Positions 16,963 to 25,952 of a stretch of DNA of 53,141 nt are shown here, in pieces. Positions within the stretch are counted from its first letter, which is position 1. Each line of letters starts with the position of its first letter. The stretch is from Chloroflexota bacterium (GTDB lineage Bacteria > Chloroflexota > Limnocylindria > Limnocylindrales > CSP1-4): NCBI GenBank assembly GCA_021787395.1, contig JAJYLZ010000021.1:1-53141 (forward strand), in the 5' to 3' direction. The position numbers and the translations under genes were made by a program. Under the pieces are notes generated by a model that saw only the letters and a list, made by a program, of their open reading frames with translations, searched no databases and was not told the origin of the DNA.

Positions 16963-18478
16963 GGAGCCGCCCCCAGACCACGCCCCACAGGTTCACCGCT
17001 GCCCCGATGCCGAGGAGCGCGTAGGCCAGCCGGCGCGGGCTCCCGTCCACGCGGGCCGCCCCGATCGCGACCAGGGGCAGGACGAACGGCATGAAGTCCA
17101 GCGAGAAGCGGTAGCCCCACTGCACCCAGCCCTGGCTGAAGTGCGCGAGGTTGAACACGGCGATGAGCGCCACCGCCAGCGCGGCGCCGACCTTGAGCCG
17201 CGCCAGCCTGGGCCGCCGGAAGGCCAGCAGCGCCAGCAGCAGCCCCGGCGCCGAGAGCAGGATGCTCGTGCCGATGTCGGTGGGGATGACCAGCGGGCAG
17301 TTCAGGTCGAAGATCCCGCGCTGGCTGTCCGGGGCCTGGCACAGGTAGACCGGCTCGCCGAATCCGAGTGTGTTGGGCTTGACGTCGGGCAGCACGACCG
17401 GCAGCTCGGCCAGCATGATCCGCAGGTTCTGCGGGATGTACCGCACATCCTCGATGGACCACTCCGGGTGGTAGTCGAGGGTCGGGTATCCGTAGGCCTC
17501 GAGCTCGTACTGGTACTGGTAGCCCGGGTGCAGGAACGAGCCCGTGGTGGCGAACGTGTAGGCGAGCAGCAGGGCCACGGGCAGGAACGCCCCGGCGCCG
17601 GTGGAGACGGTGCGGCGCAGCCGGGTGCCCCCGCCGCCCACGAAGATGAACCACGGGGCGGCGAACACGAGCGGCAGGCGCGCCGTGACGCTCAGGCCCA
17701 GCAGGAGCCCGGCGAGCGCCTGGGAGCGGTCGAGCGGCCAGACGGCCGCCCACAGCCTGGCCAGGCTCGACCTCGACGCCGGCCGGGCCGCGGCGCGCCG
17801 TCCCTCGCGGTGCTCCTCCTCCCCTGTCGTCTCGTCGGCGGCGCGAGGATCGTGGCGCAGGGTCACCCCCACCGCGAGCATCGCGAGGTTGAGGGCGACG
17901 AGGTGGGCGAGGTACCAGGTGGTGCCGACGGCCGCCGCCCACCACCAGGCGGTTCCCGTGGCGAAGATCAGCGTGACCACGACGCGGACCGAGAGCCGCA
18001 GCCGAAGGCCACCGAGCATCCACCACGTGGACAGGACGCCCAGGGCGCCGAGGAGGATCGCGACGGACTCCTGGTCGGTGAACAGCCCGAACACGGCCAC
18101 GAACGGCAGCAGCACGATGGCCGGCAGCGGGGGGAACGGCAGCAGCACCCGGCCGAGGTCATGGCCCGCCGCGTCCCTGAGCGGGTAGACGTCCTGGTAG
18201 TAGTAGTTGTCCGGGTAGCCGACGAACTGGGCCCCGGTGGCCCGGTTGATGCCGTCCTGGATCGGGTACTCGAACCACGGCCGGCCGTGCAGGAACGCGT
18301 CGGCCTGCCACACGAAGTGCAGGTACTGGTTGTGGTGGACCGGGTTCGACGCCCAGTAGATGGCGAACGCGACGCAGGCGAGCAGGAGCCCGACGCCGGC
18401 GGCGGCGAGCCCGGCGCGCGAGCCGCTGTCTGCGGGGGCCGTGCGGGGGGCCTCGGCTATACTCCGGTGCACCTTCAA
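16952..18478 (-). CDS. Multipass GT-C-type membrane glycosyltransferase-like protein
   Basis: 508 residues with ten or more hydrophobic helices. I recognise the general pattern, not a specific family. The first loop has NQYLHFVWQADAFLHGRPW, with an Asp where GT-C enzymes place their catalytic acidic residue. YYYQDVYPLRDAAGHDLGRV and LDFMPFVLPLVAIGAARV near the C-terminus are also typical of bacterial GT-C proteins. The annotated start is a TTG with no Shine-Dalgarno, and a GTG two codons later is equally possible. The first codons overlap the -10 box of the divergent gene at 18499, so the true start may lie slightly further in. First gene of the GT-C/DUF2723/GT2 set. Confidence 0.7.
   Translation of the reverse strand: MKVHRSIAEAPRTAPADSGSRAGLAAAGVGLLLACVAFAIYWASNPVHHNQYLHFVWQADAFLHGRPWFEYPIQDGINRATGAQFVGYPDNYYYQDVYPLRDAAGHDLGRVLLPFPPLPAIVLLPFVAVFGLFTDQESVAILLGALGVLSTWWMLGGLRLRLSVRVVVTLIFATGTAWWWAAAVGTTWYLAHLVALNLAMLAVGVTLRHDPRAADETTGEEEHREGRRAAARPASRSSLARLWAAVWPLDRSQALAGLLLGLSVTARLPLVFAAPWFIFVGGGGTRLRRTVSTGAGAFLPVALLLAYTFATTGSFLHPGYQYQYELEAYGYPTLDYHPEWSIEDVRYIPQNLRIMLAELPVVLPDVKPNTLGFGEPVYLCQAPDSQRGIFDLNCPLVIPTDIGTSILLSAPGLLLALLAFRRPRLARLKVGAALAVALIAVFNLAHFSQGWVQWGYRFSLDFMPFVLPLVAIGAARVDGSPRRLAYALLGIGAAVNLWGVVWGRLLGW
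18458..18463 (+). promoter_or_regulatory. TATACT -10 box upstream of the PMT fusion gene
   Basis: TATACT (five of six) lies 35 bp before the GTG start at 18499. A perfect AGGAGG Shine-Dalgarno (18487-18492) is six bases before that start. No good -35 is seen. The box lies within the first codons assigned to the divergent membrane gene. Confidence 0.45.
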
Positions 18479-18498
18479 CGCTCGTTAGGAGGGTCCCT

Positions 18499-21400
18499 GT
18501 GACCGCTTCCGGCCCGGGCGTGCCCGGCCGGGGAAGCAGGACGGAAGATACCCCCCGGCGAGGCATCGGCCGCGAGATCGCCCTGATCCTGGGGATCGGG
18601 CTCATCGCTCGGCTGATCTTGGCATATGGCCTGCCGCCGTTCTTCGGCTCCCCCATCCCGGGCTCGGGCTTCAAGACCGACGTCGACCTGTTCCGGTACT
18701 GGGCGGACAACCTCGCCCAGCACGGCCCGTTCGGGTTCTATGGCCGAGGCTTCTTCGCAGACTACACGCCGGGCTACCTGTACGCCCTGTGGCTCGTCGG
18801 CATCGTCGGGTCGTTCATCGGCGGCGTGGGCGACCTGATCAAGCTGCCGGCGATCCTCACCGACGTCGCGCTCGCCTACGTCGTCTACTCCATGGTGCTC
18901 GAGCTCGGCGTCTCGGAGCGCCGGGCCCGGCTCGCGGCCCTGGTCGTGATCGTCAACCCGATCACCTGGTTCGACTCGGTGGTCTGGGGCCAGGTGGACA
19001 GCTTCGGCACGGTGTTCCTGCTGCTCGCCGTGCGCGAGCTGTGGCGCGGCCGGACCGAGCGGTCGGCGGTCCTGGCCGTGGTCGCCGCCCTGATCAAGCC
19101 GCAGCTCGCGATCCTGGTGCCCATCGTGGGCCTGGTCACGATCCGCCGGGCCCTGTGGCCGGCGGGGGCGTGGGGCGACGAGGAGCCGCCCGAGACCCGG
19201 GGCACGGACTGGGAGCGCCGCACGACCGGCTGGACCCGGATCGCCACCACGGCGGCGGCGGGATTCCTGACCACGGTCGGCATGTGCCTGCCGTTCGGCC
19301 TGTGGCCCGTCCAGTTCACGGCCCAGGGGACGTCGCTCATCAAGCTCATGCTGAGCACCGCGTCCACCTACTCCTACGTCTCGGTCAACGCCTACAACGC
19401 CTGGGCGTTGTTCCCGGTCGCCGACCCCCACGGGGTCGTCAACAGCCTGGCCAGCAACTCCGGCTGGATCTACGACGCGCCGGTCAAGGACGCCACCTAC
19501 TGGGCGCAGATCGGCCCGCTGCCGGCGGGCCTCGTCGGCGCGGTGGCGCTGCTCGCGCTGGCCGCCGTCATCACCGTCATCGTGGCGCGGCGGCCGGACC
19601 GCCTGACGATCCTGGTGGGCACCTCGGTGCTCGCCCTCGCGTTCTTCGCCGTTCCCACCCGCGTCCACGAGCGCTACCTCTACCCGCTGTTCGGCCTCGC
19701 GGCCATCCTGATCGCGTTCTCGTGGCGGTGGCGCATCGCCTACGCGCTGGCCGCGGTCGCGACCTTCCTGAACATGTACGTGGTGCTCACCACGCTGTAC
19801 CCGGACAACCCGTCCGTGTCGGACTGGCTGGGCATCGGCCAGGGGATCCGCTCCTTCTGGGGCGTGGCGCTGATCGCGGCCGTCAACACCCTGGTGTTCC
19901 TGTGGGGCGTGGCGCAGCTGCGACGGCGGGCGTCGCGAGCGCTGGCGGCCGAGCTGGAGGCGGGCCGGGCCCCCGACCGGGGTCAGCGGGTCGACGCGCC
20001 TCCGGGCCGGCTCGGGTCCGAACCCCCGGCCGACCGGGGCGTCGCCGCGGCAGCCGGCGGAGTGGGCGCCGCGGGTGCCGCGGAGGGCGCCGCGCCGAGC
20101 CGGGGCCCCGGCTCGCTGGTGCCGGCGTGGTTCGACCGGCCGTCGCTCTCGACCCTGACGCCCGTCGCCTGGCTGCGGGCGCGCGTCAACGAGACGCCGA
20201 TCCGCCCCGACCGCACGGCCTCCCTGAAGCACGAGAAGGGCGGCCGCCTCGACAAGCTGGACCTGTGGCTGGTCGCAGTCATGGTGATCGCGGCGCTGTG
20301 CCTGCGGACCTACCGCCTGGCCGAGCCCGCCCGGATGCACTTCGACGAGGTCTACCACGCGCGGACGGCCACCGAGTTCCTCCAGGACTGGCGCTACGGC
20401 ATCTCGCACAACATCTACGAGTGGACCCACCCGCACCTCGCCAAGTACGTGATGGCGGGCGGGCTGGTGGCGTTCGCGGGGCACGACGTGGCCGCCTCGA
20501 GCAGCCTCGGGGTGAACGTGGACGACGCGGCCATCGAGCCGCGCTTCGACGACCCAAGCCAGCCGAACGCCCGGCTCGGCGACCGCGTGTTCGTGGTCAC
20601 CGGCAGCCAGTTGATCGCCTACGACCTCCAGACCCGCCAGCAGGAGGCGTCCTGGAGCATCCCGGGCGCGACCACGGTGACCTTCGACGCCACCACCCGC
20701 GTGGTGACCGTGGGCACCAACGCGGGCGCCCTGCTGGCCGTGGACGCCACGTCGCTCGACCAGCTCCGGGCAGGGGCGGCGGGGGCCACGCCGGCCGTCC
20801 CGACGCAGTTGGCCATGCTCGGCGCCGCGCCGGTGCAGCTGCTGGCGTGGGACAGCGGGGCGCGGATCGCCGCCCGCATGGCCGACGGCACGGTCGAGAT
20901 GGTCGACACGACGGCCGGGACCGTCACCGGCAAGGCGGCCCTCCCGGGCGCGGACGACATGGCCGAGATGGGCAGCGGCGACGTGGTCCTGGCGACGCTC
21001 TCGAGCGTCACCGACCCCGCCGCCACCGCGGGCAGCCTGGCCTCGCTCGTGGGCGGCGACCCCAAGGCGTATCAATCGGCCCTCCAGCAGACCGGCACCG
21101 ATTCGGTGGTGCTGCCGATCACGCTCGGCAGCGCGACAGGCTCCACGCCCGAGGGGCAGGCGCGCCAGAAGCTCCAGACGGCGATCGACGCGGGCAGCCT
21201 GGCGGGCATCACCATCACCAAGATGCCGCTGGTCGCGGTGGCGGACGCCAAGGGCGTGGCCATGCTGGCCGACAACGCCGTGGTCGCCGACCGGGTCGCC
21301 CTGGCCGGGGGCGCGCAGGGCATCGCCCACGTCACGGGCCTCGGGTCGGGCGACCAGCTGTACGTGTCCACCACGGCGGCCGACGGCAGCACGCCGGAGC

Positions 21401-23943
21401 TCGGCTGGATCACCACCTCGGGCGACACCACGGCCAGCGGCCCGGCCTTCGACCCGACCAACAACGTGCTCCAGATGCCCGGCCCGATCACCAGGATCCT
21501 GTTCGACGGCTCGGCGCAGATGGTGGAGGCACTGGGCAAGACGGCCAGCGGCCAGCCCACGGTCTACGTCGTCGAGCCTCACGGGAACGCGGTCTTCGCC
21601 GACCACAAGCTCGGGTTCACGCCGACCGCCCTCGTCATGGACCACAACGAGCTCTACCCCTCGAGCAGCCGTGGCCAGATCCTCGCGTTCAGCAGTCAGG
21701 GCGACGTGGCCGCGCTGGACGTGGGCCACTACGACTTCGCCTGGCGCCTCCCGGGCGTGATCTTCGGCGCGCTCACGGTGGGGGCGCTCTACCTGCTCAC
21801 CCGGATCCTGTTCCGTCGGCGGCTGGTCGCCGGCTTGGCGGGCCTGTTCGCCCTGCTCGACGGGATGATGTTCGTCCAGAGCCGGATCGGCATGAACGAC
21901 GTCTACGTCGGCTTCTTCATCGTGGCGGCGTACGCGCTGTTCGCGTGGCTGTGGCTGGAGCCGCACGCCAAGAAGTGGTTCTGGACCCTGATGCCGGTCG
22001 TCGGGCTGCTGCTGGGGCTGGGCCTCGCGTCGAAGTGGGTGGCGGCCTACGCCATCGGGGCGCTGGGGATCCTGGTCATCGCGCGATCGGCGCTGGGCCG
22101 AGTGGTGCTCATCCTGGGGATGATCGGCGTCACGGCCGTGCTGGGCTGGATGGCGCTCGCGGTGCCCTCCGACCTGTCGCAGTACGGCAACCTGGTGTTC
22201 CCGCTGATCATGATCGCGCTAACGCTGCTCACGGTCGCGATCGCGGTCTACCGCCCGGTCGCGTGGTCGGACGACGAGATCCGGTTCGCCGTCGGAGCCC
22301 CGGCGGCCGCCGGGATCCTGATCGCCTTCGCGGCCATCGCCCTGGGCAAGGTCGGCAGCTCGATCGCCCTCGGACCGGCCAAGGTCACGCCGCTGCCGCT
22401 CGCGTTCGCGCTGGTGCTCGTGGGCGGCGGGGCGTTCATGGCCTTCAACGTCGCCGGCCGGCTCGGGTTCGGCCCGATGGCGGTGGAGCGCCCCGGGCGG
22501 GCCAAGATCCCGCTCGACCCAGCCCCTGAGGGCTGGCTGCGGTTCGGCGAGGGCATCGGGCTGTCCACCCTGTGGTGGGCCATCAGCCTGATCGCCATCC
22601 CCCTCGTCGTGTACATCGTGCTCTACATCCCGTGGGCGCTGGTCGAGAACCACGTGATCTTCCCGGCGGGGTTCCCCGGCTTCCCCAACGGCTGGCCGCC
22701 CGGCCACACGGGCCAGACGCTGCTCGACCTGACGGGCCAGATGTACCAGTACCACAACGGCCTCTCGTCGGCGCACCCGGCCTCGTCCCCGTGGTGGGCG
22801 TGGCCGCTCAACCTCAAGCCCGTCTGGTTCTACCAGGACAGCTTCGCGGGCAGCACGACCGGCGCCATCTACGACGCGGGCACCATGGCGATCTGGTGGC
22901 TCTCCGTCCCAGCGATGGCGTTCATCGCCTACCAGGCGTTCAGGCGGCGGAGCCTCGCGCTGGCCCTGGTCCTGGTGGGCTTCTTGGCGCAGTGGATCTC
23001 CTGGGCGCGCATCGACCGCGCCGCCTTCCAGTACCACTACTACTCGAGCCTGCCGTTCCTGATCATCGCCCTGGCGTACCTGGTCGCCGAGGTCTGGCAG
23101 GGCGCGTCGAGGCGAACCTGGCTCCTCGTCCGCGTGGCCGCCGCGATGGCCGTCATGGGGCCGGCCATCCTGTGGCTGCTGCGGCTGCCGGTGTGCGGCA
23201 TCGCCCAGGCCCAGCTCGGCTGGCAGGAGAACGGCAACTCCGGCGCCTCCCTTGCCTGCAGCGGCAACCCCGGCAACCTGGTGGTCACGCCCGCCGTCGG
23301 CGCCCTGGTGCTGATCCTGCTGGTCGGCGGCGGAATCCTCGTCTGGCAGCTGGTCCGGCTCAGTCGGCCCCGCGCGGACGGCCGCCCCGCCACGGCCCGC
23401 GACGCCCAGGGCGTCCTGATCACCGGGATCATCATCGTGGCGCTCGCGATCCTAACGCGCCTGCTGCCGGCCAGCGACCCGCTGTTTTCGATCATGGGCC
23501 TGTCGCCCGAGCCGATCGCGCTGATCGCGCTCGTGCCGCTGGGCCTGCTGGCGAGCCAGATCGTCACCGCCCGCGACGCACGCCGCTTCGTGGGCGGCCT
23601 GATCGCGGCGATCGCGATCAACTTCGTGGTGCTGTACCCGAACATCGCGGCGCTGCCGATGCCGTCCAGCCTCGGCCAGTGGTACCAGGGCGTGCTGCCC
23701 ACGTACCTCTACGCATTCCAGTTCGGCGTCAACACGGTCAACCGGAGCGGGGCGATCTCCTTCGGCGACCTGCGGTTCTTCGTGCTGACCGCGTTCATCG
23801 TGCTCGCGTCGGCCGCCGTGGCGTACTCGGCGTGGACGTGGCGGCAGGCCCTGGCGGGCGCGGGGGTCGACGGGGGCGACGGGGGCGACGGGGGCGGGCA
23901 GCCGGACGCCGGACCGGGAACCGGGGCGACCGGGTCGGTGTAG
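18499..23943 (+). CDS. Giant GT-C fusion: membrane glycosyltransferase plus PMT-type O-mannosyltransferase with inserted propeller
   Basis: 1814 residues. Module 1 (about 1-480) is a multipass GT-C protein with KTDVDLFRYWADN in its first loop. A Pro/Ala-rich linker (480-585) follows. Module 2 begins near 586 and is a protein O-mannosyltransferase. ARMHFDEVYHART (Asp616-Glu617, the PMT catalytic pair) and THPHLAKYV are present. The usual next PMT element, DFAWRLPGVIFGALTVGALY, only appears near 1076. Between them lie about 410 residues of beta-rich repeats (VFVVTGSQLIAYDLQTRQQE, VVTVGTNAGALLAVDATSLD), resembling a PQQ-type propeller in an outside loop. About ten more helices and an Asp/Gly-rich tail end the protein. 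GTG start with a strong Shine-Dalgarno. Acceptor unknown. Confidence 0.8.
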   Translation: MTASGPGVPGRGSRTEDTPRRGIGREIALILGIGLIARLILAYGLPPFFGSPIPGSGFKTDVDLFRYWADNLAQHGPFGFYGRGFFADYTPGYLYALWLVGIVGSFIGGVGDLIKLPAILTDVALAYVVYSMVLELGVSERRARLAALVVIVNPITWFDSVVWGQVDSFGTVFLLLAVRELWRGRTERSAVLAVVAALIKPQLAILVPIVGLVTIRRALWPAGAWGDEEPPETRGTDWERRTTGWTRIATTAAAGFLTTVGMCLPFGLWPVQFTAQGTSLIKLMLSTASTYSYVSVNAYNAWALFPVADPHGVVNSLASNSGWIYDAPVKDATYWAQIGPLPAGLVGAVALLALAAVITVIVARRPDRLTILVGTSVLALAFFAVPTRVHERYLYPLFGLAAILIAFSWRWRIAYALAAVATFLNMYVVLTTLYPDNPSVSDWLGIGQGIRSFWGVALIAAVNTLVFLWGVAQLRRRASRALAAELEAGRAPDRGQRVDAPPGRLGSEPPADRGVAAAAGGVGAAGAAEGAAPSRGPGSLVPAWFDRPSLSTLTPVAWLRARVNETPIRPDRTASLKHEKGGRLDKLDLWLVAVMVIAALCLRTYRLAEPARMHFDEVYHARTATEFLQDWRYGISHNIYEWTHPHLAKYVMAGGLVAFAGHDVAASSSLGVNVDDAAIEPRFDDPSQPNARLGDRVFVVTGSQLIAYDLQTRQQEASWSIPGATTVTFDATTRVVTVGTNAGALLAVDATSLDQLRAGAAGATPAVPTQLAMLGAAPVQLLAWDSGARIAARMADGTVEMVDTTAGTVTGKAALPGADDMAEMGSGDVVLATLSSVTDPAATAGSLASLVGGDPKAYQSALQQTGTDSVVLPITLGSATGSTPEGQARQKLQTAIDAGSLAGITITKMPLVAVADAKGVAMLADNAVVADRVALAGGAQGIAHVTGLGSGDQLYVSTTAADGSTPELGWITTSGDTTASGPAFDPTNNVLQMPGPITRILFDGSAQMVEALGKTASGQPTVYVVEPHGNAVFADHKLGFTPTALVMDHNELYPSSSRGQILAFSSQGDVAALDVGHYDFAWRLPGVIFGALTVGALYLLTRILFRRRLVAGLAGLFALLDGMMFVQSRIGMNDVYVGFFIVAAYALFAWLWLEPHAKKWFWTLMPVVGLLLGLGLASKWVAAYAIGALGILVIARSALGRVVLILGMIGVTAVLGWMALAVPSDLSQYGNLVFPLIMIALTLLTVAIAVYRPVAWSDDEIRFAVGAPAAAGILIAFAAIALGKVGSSIALGPAKVTPLPLAFALVLVGGGAFMAFNVAGRLGFGPMAVERPGRAKIPLDPAPEGWLRFGEGIGLSTLWWAISLIAIPLVVYIVLYIPWALVENHVIFPAGFPGFPNGWPPGHTGQTLLDLTGQMYQYHNGLSSAHPASSPWWAWPLNLKPVWFYQDSFAGSTTGAIYDAGTMAIWWLSVPAMAFIAYQAFRRRSLALALVLVGFLAQWISWARIDRAAFQYHYYSSLPFLIIALAYLVAEVWQGASRRTWLLVRVAAAMAVMGPAILWLLRLPVCGIAQAQLGWQENGNSGASLACSGNPGNLVVTPAVGALVLILLVGGGILVWQLVRLSRPRADGRPATARDAQGVLITGIIIVALAILTRLLPASDPLFSIMGLSPEPIALIALVPLGLLASQIVTARDARRFVGGLIAAIAINFVVLYPNIAALPMPSSLGQWYQGVLPTYLYAFQFGVNTVNRSGAISFGDLRFFVLTAFIVLASAAVAYSAWTWRQALAGAGVDGGDGGDGGGQPDAGPGTGATGSV

Positions 23944-23950
23944 GCCCTCC

Positions 23951-25135
23951 TCAGCCCGCGGTGCCGCCCTGGCGCGGCGACGCGGGAACCTCGGCGTGGA
24001 AGTCCGGCGGCAGCTGGCCCGTTGCCGCGAGCCGCCGGATGACGAAGCCGTAGTAGTCGTCCACCTTCGCGGTGACGCTGGGCCAGGAGAACTCCTGGGC
24101 GCGGACTAGGCCGGACTCCGAGAACCGCGCGGCCAGCTCGCGGTCGGCGAGCAGGCGCTTGATCGCGGCGGCCAGCTCCTTGGGGTCGTGCGGCGGCACC
24201 AGCAGCGCCTCGCGGCCGCGCCGGACAACGCCCTTGTAGCCGTGGATGTCGGAGGCGACGATCGGTGCGCCCGCGGCCATCGCCTCCAGCAGCACGATCC
24301 CGAACGACTCCCGACCCGTGGCCGGCGAGCAGTACACGTCGGCGGTCCGGAACAGCTGGAGCTTCTCGTCGTCGGACACGCGGCCCAGGAACTCCACGCC
24401 GCCCATCCGCCGCGTGGCGACATAGCGGCGGGCCTCCCGCTCCTGCGGCCCGCCGCCCACCATCAGCAGCCGCGCCTCGACCCCGTCCTTGCGGAGCTGG
24501 CGGTACCCCTTGAGCATGTCCAGGACGCCCTTGCGCGGCTCGAACCGCCCGACGAACAGGATGTTCTTCGTCCCGTCCTGCCAGCGCGCCACGGGCACCG
24601 CCCGTCCGTACAGGTCCGCGTCGACGCCGTTGGGGATGACCTTGTAATCGCCCGGGAAGTAGCGGTCGATGAAGTGGCGGGCAGCCGCGGACACCGCGAT
24701 CCGGCCGTGGAGCCGCGCGGCGTAGCCACGCAGCGCCCGGCTGCCGAACTCGTACGAGGGCGACCAGCCGCCGTACGCGTGGAAGGTCCCGATGTTGACG
24801 CTCCTCGACTCGCGCAGGACCACCAGCGACAGGAACGGCACGAACGGCTCGTGGAAGTGCAGCAGGTCGAAGTGCTCGCGGTCGAGCATCTCGCGGACCT
24901 GGCTGATGAACCGGGGCGACACGGTGACGGTCCCCATGGACCCGTTGGCCGGCATCGAGAAGCCCTTGCCCAGCCGGATCACGTCGCCCTCGGACGAGCG
25001 CTGGAGGCCGTGCGAGGACGTGACGATGCGCACGTCGTGGCCGCGCAGCCGCAGGTTCTCGTACAGGTACCGGACGTGCTGGGTGACGCCCCCGGGCAGC
25101 GGGTAGACGTACGGGGAGACGAGCCCGATCTTCAC
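23951..25135 (-). CDS. pimA: GT4 mannosyltransferase, PimA-like
   Basis: 394-residue GT-B glycosyltransferase of family GT4. The start MKIGLVSPYVYPLPGGVTQH is almost diagnostic of PimA, which adds the first mannose from GDP-mannose to phosphatidylinositol. FHEPFVPFLSLVVL, IPNGVDADLY, LFVGRFEPRKGVLDML and the EX7E motif ESFGIVLLEAMAAG are present. It is the last gene of the arsR-PIPS-ino1-acyltransferase operon, ten bases after the PHP gene, which supports the PimA role. GTG start. The C-terminal 30 residues are low-complexity. A different GT4 specificity cannot be excluded without biochemistry. Confidence 0.82.
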   Translation of the reverse strand: MKIGLVSPYVYPLPGGVTQHVRYLYENLRLRGHDVRIVTSSHGLQRSSEGDVIRLGKGFSMPANGSMGTVTVSPRFISQVREMLDREHFDLLHFHEPFVPFLSLVVLRESRSVNIGTFHAYGGWSPSYEFGSRALRGYAARLHGRIAVSAAARHFIDRYFPGDYKVIPNGVDADLYGRAVPVARWQDGTKNILFVGRFEPRKGVLDMLKGYRQLRKDGVEARLLMVGGGPQEREARRYVATRRMGGVEFLGRVSDDEKLQLFRTADVYCSPATGRESFGIVLLEAMAAGAPIVASDIHGYKGVVRRGREALLVPPHDPKELAAAIKRLLADRELAARFSESGLVRAQEFSWPSVTAKVDDYYGFVIRRLAATGQLPPDFHAEVPASPRQGGTAG

Positions 25136-25145
25136 GCCGCCAAGC

Positions 25146-25952
25146 CTACTCGGCCCGGTACCGCGGCGGACGCTGTGTGCCGCCGGGATAGCCGTGGTCG
25201 CGGCCGGTGCCGTCGCGGCGGATGCGCCCGCCCGTCTCCGCCCGGAAGTCGCGGGCGTACTTGCGCAGCTGCCGCGTGTACACGCCCACCTGGCCGATGC
25301 TGCCGTGGAACGCCCCGTGGTCCTGCGTGGTGCGCGCCGCGATGGCCGCCCGGAAGTCGTCCGGCGTGCGGCCCGGGAACGTCGTCCACGCGGAGGCGAC
25401 CGCCGTCTTGATGTGCGCGTCGCTGTTGCCCACGAACGCGAGGCCGTACTCCCGGGCGAACCGCTGGGACCGGGCGTGGCCCCACTTGCCCAGGGCCGTG
25501 GGATTGAAGGTCTCGATGGTGTCGGGCCGGACGGCCGGGTTGTCCGAGAGCAGCAGCCGGCGCAGCGACCAGCTCTGCGCGCACAGGTGCAGGGGCACGA
25601 ACGGGTGGGTGGGGATGGCGATGCCGCCCTGGTCGTGGATCGCCTCGATCGACCACTCCAGGCTCTTCCACGGGGGCACGCGCTGCTCGAGGAACAGCCC
25701 CAGCAGATGGCCGCCGCGCGTCGTGATCTCCTCGCCCACCACCACGGTCACCCGCAGGCCCCGGTCCCCGGCGAGGGCGCGGCCGGCCAGGGCGGCGTCG
25801 ATCCGCTCGTGGTCGGTGATGCCGATCAGGTCCAGGAACCCCTCGGCCTCCACGTGCTCGAGCACGTCCACCACCGAGTCGGTCCCGTCCGATGCCCAGG
25901 TGTGGACATGGAGGTCCGCCCGGCCCAGCCGGTCCGCCGTCTCGCCGCTCAT
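25146..25952 (-). CDS. PHP-domain metallophosphoesterase
   Basis: 268 residues with the PHP metal-binding motifs in order: DLHVHTWASDG (HxH), DLIGITDHE, GEEITTRGGHLLGLF, IPTHPF and GNSDAH. Metals and catalytic residues appear complete. Family members hydrolyse phosphomonoesters such as histidinol phosphate, nucleotide 3',5'-bisphosphates or sugar phosphates. The gene overlaps the upstream acyltransferase by four bases (ATGA) and precedes pimA by ten, so it is embedded in a phosphoinositide operon. This makes phosphatidylinositol phosphate or inositol phosphate attractive substrates, by inference only. I chose the ATG at 25952 because it coincides with the overlap and the PHP start. Confidence 0.85.
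   Translation of the reverse strand: MSGETADRLGRADLHVHTWASDGTDSVVDVLEHVEAEGFLDLIGITDHERIDAALAGRALAGDRGLRVTVVVGEEITTRGGHLLGLFLEQRVPPWKSLEWSIEAIHDQGGIAIPTHPFVPLHLCAQSWSLRRLLLSDNPAVRPDTIETFNPTALGKWGHARSQRFAREYGLAFVGNSDAHIKTAVASAWTTFPGRTPDDFRAAIAARTTQDHGAFHGSIGQVGVYTRQLRKYARDFRAETGGRIRRDGTGRDHGYPGGTQRPPRYRAE

Noticed and set aside
18475..21966. 1163-codon minus-strand frame opposite the PMT fusion gene
   Set aside because: Composition is Arg/Asp/Gly/His-rich with no recognisable motif. The plus-strand gene has a Shine-Dalgarno sequence and clear membrane and catalytic motifs.
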